This document shows, piece by piece, positions 9,655 to 18,677 of a stretch of DNA of 64,000 bases. The stretch's first letter is position 1, and each line of letters starts with the position of its first letter. Made by a program: the position numbers and the translations under genes. The stretch lies in the NCBI GenBank assembly GCA_029101305.1, contig JAQXQS010000090.1, forward strand, positions 1 through 64,000, read 5' to 3'. The notes beneath the pieces were generated by a model. The model was not told the DNA's origin and searched no databases. It saw nothing but the letters and a program-made list of their open reading frames with translations. Origin of the DNA: Clostridia bacterium. GTDB taxonomy: Bacteria > Bacillota > Clostridia > Lachnospirales > Lachnospiraceae.

Positions 9655-10701
9655 ATGAAGAGAAAAACATTATCCTGGCTTATGGCCGCAGTACTGGGTG
9701 TGGGAACACTGACTGGAAGCATTGCTGGTGCGGATATTGTATTTGCCCAGGAAGAGAACGAAGAATCAGAGGCAACAGGAAGTGAATCAGATGAAGAAGC
9801 AGTAGCAGAGGAAGCAGACTCGGATTCTTCTGCGATGAAGGTTGGGGCGATGAAAGGACCTACCGCCATGGGAATGGCACAGCTTCTTGATGATGGAAAT
9901 TATGAGTTTTCCATTGTTGCATCACCAGACGAGATCGTACCGATGATCGTTCAGGGACAGGTTGATGTGGCAGCAGTTCCATCTAATCTTGCATCTGTTT
10001 TATATCAGAAAACAGACAAAAACATCAGTGTACTTGCAGTTAATACACTGGGAATCCTTTATCTTGTGGAGAATGGTGATTCCATTTCATCAGTAGAAGA
10101 TCTGAAGGGAAAAACCATCTATGCAAGTGGAAAAGGAGCTACTCCGGAATATGCCTTGAATTCTGTTCTGGAAGCCAATGGAGTGGATCCTGAGAAAGAT
10201 GTGACCATTGAGTACAAATCCGAACACGCAGAGGTTGTGGCAGCTCTTGCGGAAGATCAGACTGCAGTAGGACTTCTTCCCCAGCCATTTGTTACAACTG
10301 CACTTATGAAAAACGAAAATCTCCGGGTTGCTCTTGATCTGAACCAGCTCTGGGAGTCTTCTGCAACAGATGGAAGCAGACTGGTAACAGGAGTTGTGGT
10401 AGCGAGAAATGATTATCTGAAAGAACATGAAGCAGATGTAGACGCTTTTATGGATGCCTATAAGGATTCTGTGGAATTTGTAAATTCTGACCCGGATGCA
10501 GCTGCTCAGATCATTGGAGACCATGATATCATTCCGGCTGAGGTTGCCGCAAAAGCTATTCCGGAATGCAGTATTGTATTCATGGAAGGGGATGAAATGG
10601 AGACCATTCTTTCTGGTTATCTGAATACATTAAATGTACAGAATCCGGAAACCATCGGAGGCCAGTTACCAGATGAGGACTTCTATTACAAACGTTCCTG
10701 A
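9655..10701 (+). CDS. ABC transporter substrate-binding protein (NitT/TauT-like)
   Basis: Secreted or surface solute receptor of 348 residues. An N-terminal hydrophobic signal (residues 1-31) has possible Ala-X-Ala cleavage around FAQE and no lipobox Cys. A very acidic 30-residue linker leads to a periplasmic-binding-protein type II fold (KVGAMKGPTAMGMA, then VDVAAVPSN). The fold resembles the NitT/TauT/SsuA group that binds sulfonates, nitrate or pyrimidine precursors. The substrate cannot be told from sequence. It overlaps the permease gene; no ATPase is encoded nearby. Confidence 0.78.
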   Translation: MKRKTLSWLMAAVLGVGTLTGSIAGADIVFAQEENEESEATGSESDEEAVAEEADSDSSAMKVGAMKGPTAMGMAQLLDDGNYEFSIVASPDEIVPMIVQGQVDVAAVPSNLASVLYQKTDKNISVLAVNTLGILYLVENGDSISSVEDLKGKTIYASGKGATPEYALNSVLEANGVDPEKDVTIEYKSEHAEVVAALAEDQTAVGLLPQPFVTTALMKNENLRVALDLNQLWESSATDGSRLVTGVVVARNDYLKEHEADVDAFMDAYKDSVEFVNSDPDAAAQIIGDHDIIPAEVAAKAIPECSIVFMEGDEMETILSGYLNTLNVQNPETIGGQLPDEDFYYKRS

Positions 10702-11446
10702 GAACAAAAAGCATCAGATAGTTTATAAAATTCTGGCAGCTGCTGTATGGATTCTGGTATGGCAGCTGGTCAGTATGTGGCTGAAACAGGAGATCCTTCT
10801 GGCATCTCCTGTTTCTGTTGTAAAAAGACTTACAGAACTTGTATGGACAATGGATTTCTGGAAATCCGTCGCATTTAGTTTTGAGAGAATCATTCTTGGA
10901 TTTTCACTTGCCTTGATTCTGGGAACAGTTTTTGCAGCACTTTCTTATTGCTTTTTTGCAGTAGAAGTATTGATGGAGCCGCTGATTCTGGTGATCAAAG
11001 CTACACCGGTTGCCTCTTTTATCATCTTGTGCCTGATCTGGATCCCGTCCCGGAACCTATCTGTTTTTATTTCTTTTTTGATGGTCTTTCCAGTGGTTTA
11101 TACGAATCTTCTGGAGGGACTGAGACAGACCGACGGACAGCTTCTGGAGATGGCAGATTCTTTTGGCGCCGGTTCCTGGAAAAAGGTACAATTTGTCTAT
11201 CTTTCCCAGGTTATGCCTTACGCAGTTACAGCTTGTAAGCTTGGACTTGGACTTTGCTGGAAAGCAGGCGTTGCCGCAGAAGTGATTGGCATTCCTACCG
11301 GTTCCATCGGTGAAAAATTATACAAAGCCAAGGTATATCTGGAGACGCCGGATTTGTTTGCCTGGACGAGCGTGATCATAGCTGTGAGCGTAGGATTTGA
11401 GAAAGTATTTATGTTTTGTCTCAAAAAAATAGTGGGCAGGTTTTAA
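10673..11446 (+). CDS. ABC transporter permease (SsuC/TauC-like)
   Basis: Inner-membrane permease of 257 residues with about six membrane segments. The ATPase-docking EAA region is visible near residues 150-185 (MADSFGAGSWKK). It pairs with the upstream binding protein. I choose the ATG at 10673 because GGAGG lies 11 bases upstream inside the end of the binding-protein gene; an in-frame ATG at 10634 gives a longer, non-family N-terminus. The cognate ATPase is missing: the next gene is nth on the opposite strand. The last codons are part of a palindrome that ends transcription from the other strand. Confidence 0.82.
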   Translation: MRTSITNVPENKKHQIVYKILAAAVWILVWQLVSMWLKQEILLASPVSVVKRLTELVWTMDFWKSVAFSFERIILGFSLALILGTVFAALSYCFFAVEVLMEPLILVIKATPVASFIILCLIWIPSRNLSVFISFLMVFPVVYTNLLEGLRQTDGQLLEMADSFGAGSWKKVQFVYLSQVMPYAVTACKLGLGLCWKAGVAAEVIGIPTGSIGEKLYKAKVYLETPDLFAWTSVIIAVSVGFEKVFMFCLKKIVGRF

Positions 11447-11457
11447 AACCTGCCCAC
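11423..11457 (-). terminator. Rho-independent terminator for nth, overlapping the permease stop
   Basis: A perfect 26-bp palindrome (arms GTGGGCAGGTTTT at 11432-11444 and its complement at 11445-11457). On the minus strand it is followed by a run of seven T. The plus-strand permease stop codon TAA lies at its centre. It therefore serves the minus-strand nth gene, while its left arm encodes the last residues of the permease. Confidence 0.8.
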
Positions 11458-11467
11458 AAAATCGTTT

Positions 11468-11594
11468 TTGCAATCTGTATGCTCCACTTTGTGACATATT
11501 TTATCTGAAGTGGTTATCGTAGTCTGCTACGACATTTTCATTTAAGGCCCAATCTTCCATAAATTGTAACATTCATTTTGCGGAAATCAATTTT
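11468..11594. repeat. Dispersed intergenic repeat, copy A
   Basis: Starts with TGCAATCTGTATGCTCCACT, which closely matches segments at 31271 and 61626, and ends with CATTTTGCGGAAAT, again matching those copies. A small hairpin (TCGTAG/CTACGA) lies in the middle. It is non-coding and sits between the convergent permease and nth genes. All three copies lie downstream of genes. Extent and class are uncertain. Confidence 0.5.
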
Positions 11595-11603
11595 CATATA
11601 TGC

Positions 11604-12242
11604 TTATTTAACTCCATGTCTGGCACAGATATCAGCCAGACAGCACCTGTCACAATAAGGTGCAGTTCTGGCAGTACAGACCTCCCGTCCATGATTGACA
11701 AGGCGGTGGCAGAAATCATTTCCTTCTTCTGGCGGGATGATCTTCCATAAAGCCATTTCTACCTTCTTTGGATCCTTCTGGTTATCTACAAGACCGATCC
11801 GGTTCGTAAGGCGGATACAATGGGTATCCGTGACAATAGCTGGTTTACCAAAAACATCCCCCATGATCAGATTGGCACTTTTACGTCCAACCCCTGGAAG
11901 GGCAAGCAATGCATCGAAATCACATGGAACCTTATCCTGATACTTTTCATGGAGAATCTTCATACATGCACTGATATCCCTGGCCTTACTTTTCCCAAGC
12001 CCACAGGGCTTCACAATAGCTTCAATTTCCTCCGGGGTAGCAGCTGCAAGAGCAGCCACATCCGGGAATTTTTTGTACAGATCCTGCACGACAACATTGA
12101 CCCGCGCATCCGTACACTGTGCAGCCAATCTTACACTAACCAGCAGCTTCCATGCTTCGTCATAATCAAGTGTACAGTCCGCCAGTGGGTATTCCTTTTT
12201 TAAACGATCTATTACCTCAAGAGCAAGTTCTTCTTTTGTCAT
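11604..12242 (-). CDS. nth: Endonuclease III (DNA glycosylase/AP lyase)
   Basis: Base-excision repair glycosylase for oxidised pyrimidines, 212 residues. The helix-hairpin-helix motif LPGVGRKSANLI contains the catalytic Lys, and the catalytic Asp follows in VTDTHCIR. Near the C-terminus Cys-X6-Cys-X2-Cys-X5-Cys binds the 4Fe-4S cluster. It is monocistronic, with its own promoter (12275-12304) and terminator (11423-11457), transcribed opposite to the ABC genes. Family and function are secure. Confidence 0.96.
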   Translation of the reverse strand: MTKEELALEVIDRLKKEYPLADCTLDYDEAWKLLVSVRLAAQCTDARVNVVVQDLYKKFPDVAALAAATPEEIEAIVKPCGLGKSKARDISACMKILHEKYQDKVPCDFDALLALPGVGRKSANLIMGDVFGKPAIVTDTHCIRLTNRIGLVDNQKDPKKVEMALWKIIPPEEGNDFCHRLVNHGREVCTARTAPYCDRCCLADICARHGVK

Positions 12243-12274
12243 ATTGTTATTCCTCTTTCTGTTTTCTGCTTAAT

Positions 12275-12304
12275 ATTCTATTTGGCCGGTAATTGCATTG
12301 TCAA
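12275..12304 (-). promoter_or_regulatory. Sigma-A promoter of nth
   Basis: On the minus strand, TTGACA (12299-12304) and TAGAAT (12275-12280) are separated by 18 bp, about 30 bp upstream of the nth start and its AGAGGA ribosome site. This is close to the vegetative consensus. Confidence 0.7.
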
Positions 12305-12570
12305 CAATGAAGGTGCAATTACTGACTGGATAAAGCAATAAATTATTTTCGCAATTTCATATGCGTACTTCGACTTATGCTTTGCAGAACATTTTTAGAA
12401 CCCATATTCTTGAATACATTGTAATTAGAAAATACTCATTTTGCAACTGGCAATATTTTAAAGATAATGATTTATAAAAAAATATTTTGTTTGCATTTGA
12501 CGGAGGTTATTATGTTAATTTTATATGTTGATTTAACAGTTGATGCAGTTATGTAATGTGAGTAAACAGA
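12305..12570. other. AT-rich intergenic stretch with a possible 14-codon ORF
   Basis: No conserved gene is seen here. The only coding-like signal is a plus-strand ATG at 12512 followed by 13 codons and a TAA at 12554, with CGGAGG at normal spacing. It lies immediately before the large palindrome and opposite to the flanking genes. It could be a remnant or chance; I would not call it a gene. Confidence 0.3.
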
Positions 12571-12746
12571 CAGCCAGGGGTGCTGCGTTACAGACAGTTA
12601 GTTAAATTTGAGGATTTTGTGAGCATAGCGACAGCCCCGTATGCACTGTCTGAGCCCAAAGGGCAAGTTTGCATACGGGGCTGTCAATAGGCGGCGGAAC
12701 AAAATCCTCAAATTTAACGTTGTCTGTAACGCAGCACCCCTGGCTG
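12571..12746. repeat. 176-bp nested palindrome downstream of glgP
   Basis: Three nested perfect inverted repeats: outer arms of 26 bp (12571-12596 with 12721-12746), middle arms of 20 bp (12601-12620 with 12699-12718), and inner arms of 16 bp (12630-12645 with 12670-12685), with GCCC/GGGC at the tip. The RNA would fold into one very long hairpin on either strand. It has no coding capacity and lies 21 bp past the glgP stop. It may be a non-autonomous mobile element, a transcription terminator, or both. No target duplication was recognised. Confidence 0.85.
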
Positions 12747-12767
12747 GCGTCCACCTCCACACATTTT

Positions 12768-15026
12768 TTAATTCAAATGCCAGATATCCTTATTATACTG
12801 CTCAATAGTTCTGTCAGAAGAGAAGAATCCAGCCTCCCCAATATTAACCAGCATCTTTTTAGCCCAGCTGTTGCGGTCTTCATAATCCGCAAACACCTGA
12901 TCTTTTACTTTAATATAATCCTTAAGGTCAAGCAGAGTCATAAACCAGTCTTTATTGAGAAGCTCATTATAGAAGTTTCTAAGATGCTCCTCTTTACCAA
13001 GCTTCAGCATCGGCTCACTGACAATGAAATCCACATATTTCTTAATATCAGCATCGCCCTCATAAATTGCTCTGGAATTATAATCCATCTTCTCATAATG
13101 CTTGATAACTTCATCACTGGATTCGCCAAAGATATAAATATTATCTTTGCCTACCAGGTCACTGATCTCTACGTTGGCTCCATCCATAGTACCAAGAGTA
13201 ACTGCACCATTCAGCATAAACTTCATGTTACCAGTACCACTTGCCTCCTTGGAAGCAAGGGAAATCTGCTCGGAAATATCGCAGGCAGGAATCAGCTTTT
13301 CAGCAGCGCTGACATTGTAATTCTCTACCATAACAAGCTTCATGTAAGGAGCAACATCCGGATCATTCTGAATCAGAGATTCCAGAGTCAGAAGCAGATG
13401 AATGATATCTTTTGCAATGTAATAAGCAGGAGCTGCCTTTGCACCAAAGATAAAGGTAATCGGTCTCTCCGGCTTCTTTCCGCCCTTGATCTCCAGATAC
13501 TTGTAAATGATATAAAGTGCATTCAGCTGCTGACGTTTGTACTCATGAAGTCTCTTGATCTGAATATCAAATACACTGTTCTCATCAATCTCGATACCTG
13601 TATTTTCCAGTACAAAATCCTTACAGATCTTCTTGGCATCTGCTTTAATTGCAAGCAGCTGATCCAGAACTTTCTGGTCATCCTTGTATGCAAGAAGCTT
13701 CTTCAGCTCATCTGCGTTTTTCTTATAACCATCTCCAATAAGAGAAGAAATAAACCTGGTAAGTGGCTGGTTACAATACATTAACCAGCGGCGGAAGGTG
13801 ATACCATTGGTCTTATTATTGAATTTTTCAGGATAAATCTCATAAAACTGATGCAGCTCAGAGTTCTTCAGAATTTCTGTATGAAGGGCTGCAACACCAT
13901 TGATAGAGAATCCATAATGAATATCCATGTGAGCCATATGAACCAGATTATTGCTGTCGATAATGGCAAGGTTTTCAGCCGGATATTTGGCTTTTACTTT
14001 TTCATCCAGCTTGCGGATGATCGGAACCAGCTGCGGAACAATGTCTTCCAGATAGTAGATCGGCCATTTTTCCAGCGCTTCAGCCAGGATGGTATGGTTG
14101 GTGTAAGCGCATACATGGGAAACGATTTCAGCTGCCTCATCAAAGTCGATTCCACGCTCTCCAAGGAGGCGGATAAACTCTGGAATGATCATACTTGGAT
14201 GGGTATCGTTGATCTGTACAACTGCATAATCAGCCAGGTCATGAAGGTTGCTTCCTTTGGAAATGGCTTCATCAAGGATGAGCTGGGCTGCATTGCTTAC
14301 CATAAAATACTGCTGGTAAACACGAAGCTTACGTCCATCCTCATCACTGTCGTCCGGATACAGGAACAGTGTCAGGTTGTGTAAAATATCTTTTTTATTA
14401 AAGGTGATTCCGTCATGAACCATGGACTCATCAGCCAGATCAATGTCAAAAAGACGAAGGCGGATGGCCTTGTTTTCATAACCTGCCACATCAATATTAT
14501 ACATGGTAGATTTCAGGGAAAATCCTCTGAAAGGAACCATGTAAGTCACGTCTGTAGCGGTCAGCCAGGAATCCGGTGTGATCCACGGATTGGGTACTTC
14601 ATGCTGGAGATTGTCCTCAAAAACCTGTTTGAAAAGTCCCAGATGATAGTTCAGGCCGATACCTTCACCAGGCAATCCGAGGGTTGCGATGGAGTCCAAA
14701 AAGCAGGCTGCCAGACGGCCAAGACCGCCATTTCCAAGAGATGGCTCCGGCTCAACAGATTCAATCTCTGCCAGTGACTTACCGTTTTCTTTTAAGAATT
14801 CTGCGACCTGATCGTAGATGCCGAGGTTGATCAGATTATTGGAAAGCAGCTTTCCAATAAGAAATTCGGCGGAAATATAATAAATCTTTTTCTTTCCATC
14901 GTGATAGCCTTTTGCGGCCAGCTGTTCTTTGGTATATGTGAGAAGTGCTTCGTATACTTCCTGGTCTGTACATGCTGCGCAATCTTTGTGGAACATGTCC
15001 TGAATCATAGTTTCTAAAGCTTTCAT
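12768..15026 (-). CDS. glgP: Glycogen/alpha-glucan phosphorylase
   Basis: Pyridoxal-phosphate enzyme that releases glucose 1-phosphate from the ends of glycogen or maltodextrin. It has 752 residues and the cofactor-lysine signature [15 protein letters not shown] with [10 protein letters not shown] in the C-terminal half. The N-terminal half has [14 protein letters not shown] and [11 protein letters not shown], typical of the GlgP/MalP family. It is transcribed alone, upstream of a 176-bp palindrome. A start at ATG 15026 is supported by AAAGGAG. Glycogen versus maltodextrin preference cannot be read from sequence. A plus-strand frame of 371 codons inside it is only a shadow. Confidence 0.96.
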   Translation of the reverse strand: MKALETMIQDMFHKDCAACTDQEVYEALLTYTKEQLAAKGYHDGKKKIYYISAEFLIGKLLSNNLINLGIYDQVAEFLKENGKSLAEIESVEPEPSLGNGGLGRLAACFLDSIATLGLPGEGIGLNYHLGLFKQVFEDNLQHEVPNPWITPDSWLTATDVTYMVPFRGFSLKSTMYNIDVAGYENKAIRLRLFDIDLADESMVHDGITFNKKDILHNLTLFLYPDDSDEDGRKLRVYQQYFMVSNAAQLILDEAISKGSNLHDLADYAVVQINDTHPSMIIPEFIRLLGERGIDFDEAAEIVSHVCAYTNHTILAEALEKWPIYYLEDIVPQLVPIIRKLDEKVKAKYPAENLAIIDSNNLVHMAHMDIHYGFSINGVAALHTEILKNSELHQFYEIYPEKFNNKTNGITFRRWLMYCNQPLTRFISSLIGDGYKKNADELKKLLAYKDDQKVLDQLLAIKADAKKICKDFVLENTGIEIDENSVFDIQIKRLHEYKRQQLNALYIIYKYLEIKGGKKPERPITFIFGAKAAPAYYIAKDIIHLLLTLESLIQNDPDVAPYMKLVMVENYNVSAAEKLIPACDISEQISLASKEASGTGNMKFMLNGAVTLGTMDGANVEISDLVGKDNIYIFGESSDEVIKHYEKMDYNSRAIYEGDADIKKYVDFIVSEPMLKLGKEEHLRNFYNELLNKDWFMTLLDLKDYIKVKDQVFADYEDRNSWAKKMLVNIGEAGFFSSDRTIEQYNKDIWHLN

Positions 15027-15043
15027 AAATTTCTCCTTTCAAA

Positions 15044-15060
15044 GACACATATGGTGTGTC
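15044..15060. promoter_or_regulatory. Small inverted repeat in the glgP leader
   Basis: GACACA and TGTGTC flank five bases, centred about 25 bp upstream of the glgP start. It may be an operator or a leader hairpin close to the ribosome site. No family was recognised. The adjacent divergent-side AraC regulator is a possible but unproven partner. Confidence 0.3.
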
Positions 15061-15160
15061 CTTTTCCAATCCAGTTCTACATTCTGTTGGGTATTACCTT
15101 CTTTTGATGGTGTTATATTAGCATATGCAGATATGAGAAAAATACAACAAAACTGTTCTG

Positions 15161-16057
15161 TTATGACATTTTTTTGCGAAATTTATGAGGGGATAACTGG
15201 TTGGCTTCCTGGAATTTTTTGATAAAATAGCTGGTGTTATTGAAGCCAACATCCAGTGCGATATCCGTTACGGAGGCATCTGTGTGCAAAAGCAGGGATT
15301 TCGCCTTCTCAAGTCTGTAATCATTCAGGTATGCGGCCGCTGTTTTTCCAGTATATTGCTTGAATAGCTTCATAAAGTAGAATTCACTGTAGTTGGAAAG
15401 ACCGGATAATTCCTTCACGGACAAAGGCTCCCGGTAATGGGCGCTGATATAATCCAGTACTTTTTTTATGGATAAAAGATTCCTGTTCTGTTCGGCGTCG
15501 GTTGTGATAATGTAATTTCCGGCCAGCATTTCATAGAAAAGTCCATAGAAAAGTCCCTTCAGTTTCATATAATAAAAAGGCGGCTTTTCCCTGTGACAGT
15601 TATGGATCTCACAGAAAAGATGGAAAATATTGTGGTAATTTTCATGGGATGGAGTGATTAAATGAGTGAACTCAGCACGGTTTTCCATAAGCAGGGAAAT
15701 TACTTTTTCCTGGCAAAGATCACCTGCAGGACCAGCCAGAAAACTAAGATCAAACACCACACTTCTGTAATATAAAATATGCCTGGAATCAGATTTGATT
15801 CCGTGCAGGACACCGCTGTTGACGATCAGGAGATCTCCCTCTTTCAGCCGCAAGGTCTCTCTGTTCAGACGGGCAAGACCGCTTCCCTGGTCAATGCAGA
15901 TGATTTCCATCTCTTTATGCCAGTGATTGTACAGAGAACGGAAAATTTCGCAGTTATCGGTATAGGTTTCAACAGGCAGCTCAAAGGAACCATGGGTTTC
16001 CAGTTCTTTCATGGTTTCGTCTACATTTGGTGAAACGTCAGGTGTTTTATCTGTCAT
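15161..16057 (-). CDS. AraC-family transcriptional regulator with cupin sensor
   Basis: A 298-residue regulator. The N-terminal cupin-like sensing domain (residues about 25-140; HWHKEMEIICIDQG, then LLIVNSGVLHGI) resembles sugar-responsive AraC proteins. Two C-terminal helix-turn-helix motifs (SVKELSGLSNYSEFYFMKLF and DIALDVGFNNTSYFIKKF) bind DNA. The frame is open up to 16162, but the -10 box at 16167-16172 puts the transcript start at about that ATG. I therefore take the ATG at 16057, which has GGAAAGGG upstream. It probably controls a carbohydrate gene; glgP next door is a candidate. Confidence 0.85.
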   Translation of the reverse strand: MTDKTPDVSPNVDETMKELETHGSFELPVETYTDNCEIFRSLYNHWHKEMEIICIDQGSGLARLNRETLRLKEGDLLIVNSGVLHGIKSDSRHILYYRSVVFDLSFLAGPAGDLCQEKVISLLMENRAEFTHLITPSHENYHNIFHLFCEIHNCHREKPPFYYMKLKGLFYGLFYEMLAGNYIITTDAEQNRNLLSIKKVLDYISAHYREPLSVKELSGLSNYSEFYFMKLFKQYTGKTAAAYLNDYRLEKAKSLLLHTDASVTDIALDVGFNNTSYFIKKFQEANQLSPHKFRKKMS

Positions 16058-16166
16058 TGTCTTTTGGCCCTTTCCAGGAATGTTGTATTCATACGAGGTT
16101 AGGGACAAAAGCTTTATGGTGCAGGCACGAATGGATTTCTGACCTTTTGCCCCTGGTATCATCGAT

Positions 16167-16195
16167 ATTATACGTTATGGGAAAAAAGTGTGCAA
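16167..16195 (-). promoter_or_regulatory. Sigma-A promoter of the AraC-family gene
   Basis: On the minus strand TTGCAC (16190-16195) and a perfect TATAAT (16167-16172) are spaced by 17 bp. The predicted transcript start near 16160 leaves a leader of about 100 nt before the ATG at 16057 and excludes the longer reading frame. Confidence 0.78.
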
Positions 16196-16336
16196 GCCAC
16201 AACAAGCTTCGCTTGGAACAGTTACCACATTATATAGAAATTTCCGAAAATCCCCGGCTTCTATTGGAAAAGAGAGAGTGGTGGTTTATAATAAGAAAAA
16301 GACTTATGAAGGAATAAAAGAAAGAGGAACAGACTG

Positions 16337-17116
16337 TTGAAAATTGATTTTAACCACGCAAAAGAGGTTTTTGAAGAATATTTAAATGAATATGACCGGG
16401 AAGATGAGAAAATCAGATTAAAGATCGTGCACACCTACGGTGTTGTAAAAAGTGCCCGGGAAATCGGACACAGAATGCATCTGAATGAGGAAGACCAGCA
16501 GCTGGCAGAGCTGATTGCCTTGCTGCACGATATTGGGCGGTTTGAGCAGATCAGGCTTTATGACAGCTTTTCCCCAGACACCATGGATCATGCAGCTTTT
16601 GGGGCAGAATTATTATTCGAAGGGGAGCATCCTTTGATTCGCAGATTTCTGGATGATCGGAAATATGATGAGATCATTTGCACGGCAATTGCCAGACACA
16701 GTGATTTTAAACTGGGAGGAATCCAGGATGAGAGGATTCTTTTTCATGCCAAAATGATCCGTGACGCAGATAAACTGGACAACTGCAGAGTGAAACTGGA
16801 GGAAGCTGTGGAGGCCATGATAGGTGTATGTCAGGAGCAGGCTGGTGAGGGTAAAATATCACCAAAAGTATGGGAAGCCTGCATGAAAAAGGAGTCCGTT
16901 CTGTCTGAGAACCGTGTGACACCAGTTGATTACTGGGTGTCCTATGTGGTTCAATATTACGACCTGAATTTTAAAGAAACATGGCAGATCATGAAGGAAG
17001 AGAATTATATTTCCAGAATCATAAAGAGACTGGATTATAAGGATAAAGACACCAGGGAAAAGATGAAATTACTGGAGCAGCAGATGAATGAATATATGGA
17101 GAAAATCTTATGCTGA
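16337..17116 (+). CDS. HD-domain phosphohydrolase
   Basis: Metal-dependent HD-superfamily hydrolase of 259 residues. His32, the HD pair His64-Asp65 (ALLHDIGRFEQ) and a later Asp in RDADKLDN form the metal site. The substrate is unknown; relatives act on nucleotides. Translation begins at TTG 16337, with AAAGAGG ten bases upstream. It is the first gene of a five-gene overlapping run (HD, YgjP-like, GH5, EndoQ-like, YfcE-like), overlapping the next gene by 7 bp. The mixed functions in this operon do not point to a single pathway. Confidence 0.82.
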   Translation: MKIDFNHAKEVFEEYLNEYDREDEKIRLKIVHTYGVVKSAREIGHRMHLNEEDQQLAELIALLHDIGRFEQIRLYDSFSPDTMDHAAFGAELLFEGEHPLIRRFLDDRKYDEIICTAIARHSDFKLGGIQDERILFHAKMIRDADKLDNCRVKLEEAVEAMIGVCQEQAGEGKISPKVWEACMKKESVLSENRVTPVDYWVSYVVQYYDLNFKETWQIMKEENYISRIIKRLDYKDKDTREKMKLLEQQMNEYMEKILC

Positions 17117-17679
17117 ACCAGGATATTTCCTATCAGATCATTCGCAGCAGCCGTAGGACTATGAGTCTGGAAATAAAGCCAGATGGCAGGATTATTGTGC
17201 GTGCGCCCATTCGTTTATCGGATGCCAGAATCCGTAAATTTGTAGAGGAAAAGCAGGAATGGATTCTGAAAAATCTGGAAAAAATGGAAAAAAGAGAGGA
17301 GATAAAGGAACATGTAAAAAGGCTGTCTGCATTGGAAAGGCAGCATCTGCAGAACAAAGCCTGTGTGGTAATTCCAAGAAGAGTAGCTTATTTTGCTGAT
17401 AAGATCGGGGTAAGCTATGGGCGGATCACTTTACGGCAGCAGAAGACAAGATGGGGGAGCTGTGCGGCGAATGGCAATCTGAATTTTAACTGGCTGTTAA
17501 TTCTGGCACCGCCTGAAGTGCTGGATTATGTGGTGGTGCATGAGCTTTGCCACCGCAAGGAGATGAACCATTCCCAGGCATTCTGGAAAGAAGTGGAAGC
17601 CATTCTTCCAGACTACCGGGAGAGAGAAAAATGGTTAAAGGACAATGGCTGGAAATTGATGGAGGAGGGATCTTCATGA
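17110..17679 (+). CDS. YgjP-like zinc metallopeptidase (M48/DUF45)
   Basis: Cytoplasmic metallopeptidase-like protein of 189 residues. The zinc motif HELCH (His144, Glu145, His148) is followed by His154 in MNHS, the DUF45/WLM pattern shared with SprT and YgjP. An upstream RWGSC motif is also family-specific. No signal peptide is present. The physiological substrate of this family is poorly known. It starts inside the end of the HD gene and its TGA overlaps the ATG of the endoglucanase, so it is translationally coupled on both sides. Confidence 0.85.
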   Translation: MLNQDISYQIIRSSRRTMSLEIKPDGRIIVRAPIRLSDARIRKFVEEKQEWILKNLEKMEKREEIKEHVKRLSALERQHLQNKACVVIPRRVAYFADKIGVSYGRITLRQQKTRWGSCAANGNLNFNWLLILAPPEVLDYVVVHELCHRKEMNHSQAFWKEVEAILPDYREREKWLKDNGWKLMEEGSS

Positions 17680-18677
17680 AAGAAAAAGGAAAGAAATGGT
17701 GGGGAGTGCTTCTTGTAATGCTGCTTTTATGCGCATTTTGCGTGCCGGTATCTGCGGCATCCAAGCTTCCAAGACTGCAGGTAAAAGGTACAAAGCTTGT
17801 AAACAGCAGCGGGAAAACCGTACAGCTCCGTGGCGTAAGCACACATGGTTTATCCTGGTATCCGGAGTATGTGAATCAGAGTGCATTCACTTATATTAAG
17901 AAGAACTGGAAAGTAAATGCAGTACGACTTGCTATGTACACCGCAGAGTACAATGGCTATTGTACTGGCGATACCGCTAATCAGCGTAAGCTGGAAGCCT
18001 GCATTGACAATGGGGTAAAATATGCCACAAAGGCAGGGCTGTATGTGATTATTGACTGGCATATTTTAAGTGATGGCAATCCCCAGCAGTATCAGAGCCA
18101 GTCATTAAAATTCTTCAAAAAAATGGCAAAAAAATACAAGAATAATACCAATGTGATTTATGAAATCTGCAACGAACCGAATGGAGGAACCTCCTGGAAT
18201 ACGATCAAAAAATATGCAGAAAAAATCATAAAAGGCATTCGTACTTATGATAAAAAAGCTGTGATCCTGGTGGGAACACCGAACTGGTCACAGGATGTTG
18301 ACCAGGCGGCATTGTCTCCGGTTGCAAAGAAATACAGGAAAAATGTAATGTACACCTTGCATTTCTACGCTGCTACACACAAGCAGTGGTTAAGGGATAA
18401 AGCCCAGACTGCCCTCAATAAAGGACTTCCTTTATTTGTATCAGAGTTCAGTATTTGTGATGCTTCTGGAAATGGTGGACTGGATAAAGCTGAAGCGAAA
18501 AAATGGCTGACCTTCCTGGACAAAAATAAGATCAGTTATTTTGCATGGAGTCTGTCAAATAAAGCAGAAAGCTCTGCACTTATTAAATCAAATTGCAGCA
18601 AGACCAGCAAATGGACATCAGGTAATCTGACAGCAGCAGGCAAATGGATCACAAATTGGTATAAGAAGAAAAAATGA
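17676..18677 (+). CDS. Secreted endo-beta-1,4-glucanase (GH5)
   Basis: Family 5 glycoside hydrolase of 333 residues, likely cutting cellulose or other beta-glucans outside the cell. Residues 1-28 form a signal peptide (VPVSAAS cleavage). The acid/base Glu167 lies in YEICNEPNG and the nucleophile Glu257 in LFVSEFSI, with RLAMYTAEYNG and DWHILSDGNP as GH5 subfamily-2-like blocks. There is no carbohydrate-binding module or sortase motif; the very basic KKKK end may hold it near the wall. GGAGGAGG precedes the ATG, which overlaps the previous stop. Its presence among housekeeping-type genes is unusual. Confidence 0.9.
   Translation: MKEKGKKWWGVLLVMLLLCAFCVPVSAASKLPRLQVKGTKLVNSSGKTVQLRGVSTHGLSWYPEYVNQSAFTYIKKNWKVNAVRLAMYTAEYNGYCTGDTANQRKLEACIDNGVKYATKAGLYVIIDWHILSDGNPQQYQSQSLKFFKKMAKKYKNNTNVIYEICNEPNGGTSWNTIKKYAEKIIKGIRTYDKKAVILVGTPNWSQDVDQAALSPVAKKYRKNVMYTLHFYAATHKQWLRDKAQTALNKGLPLFVSEFSICDASGNGGLDKAEAKKWLTFLDKNKISYFAWSLSNKAESSALIKSNCSKTSKWTSGNLTAAGKWITNWYKKKK

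Noticed and set aside
12669..13784. Plus-strand open frame of 371 codons
   Set aside because: It lies antisense to glgP, has no ribosome site or known motif, and reflects the codon bias of the real gene.
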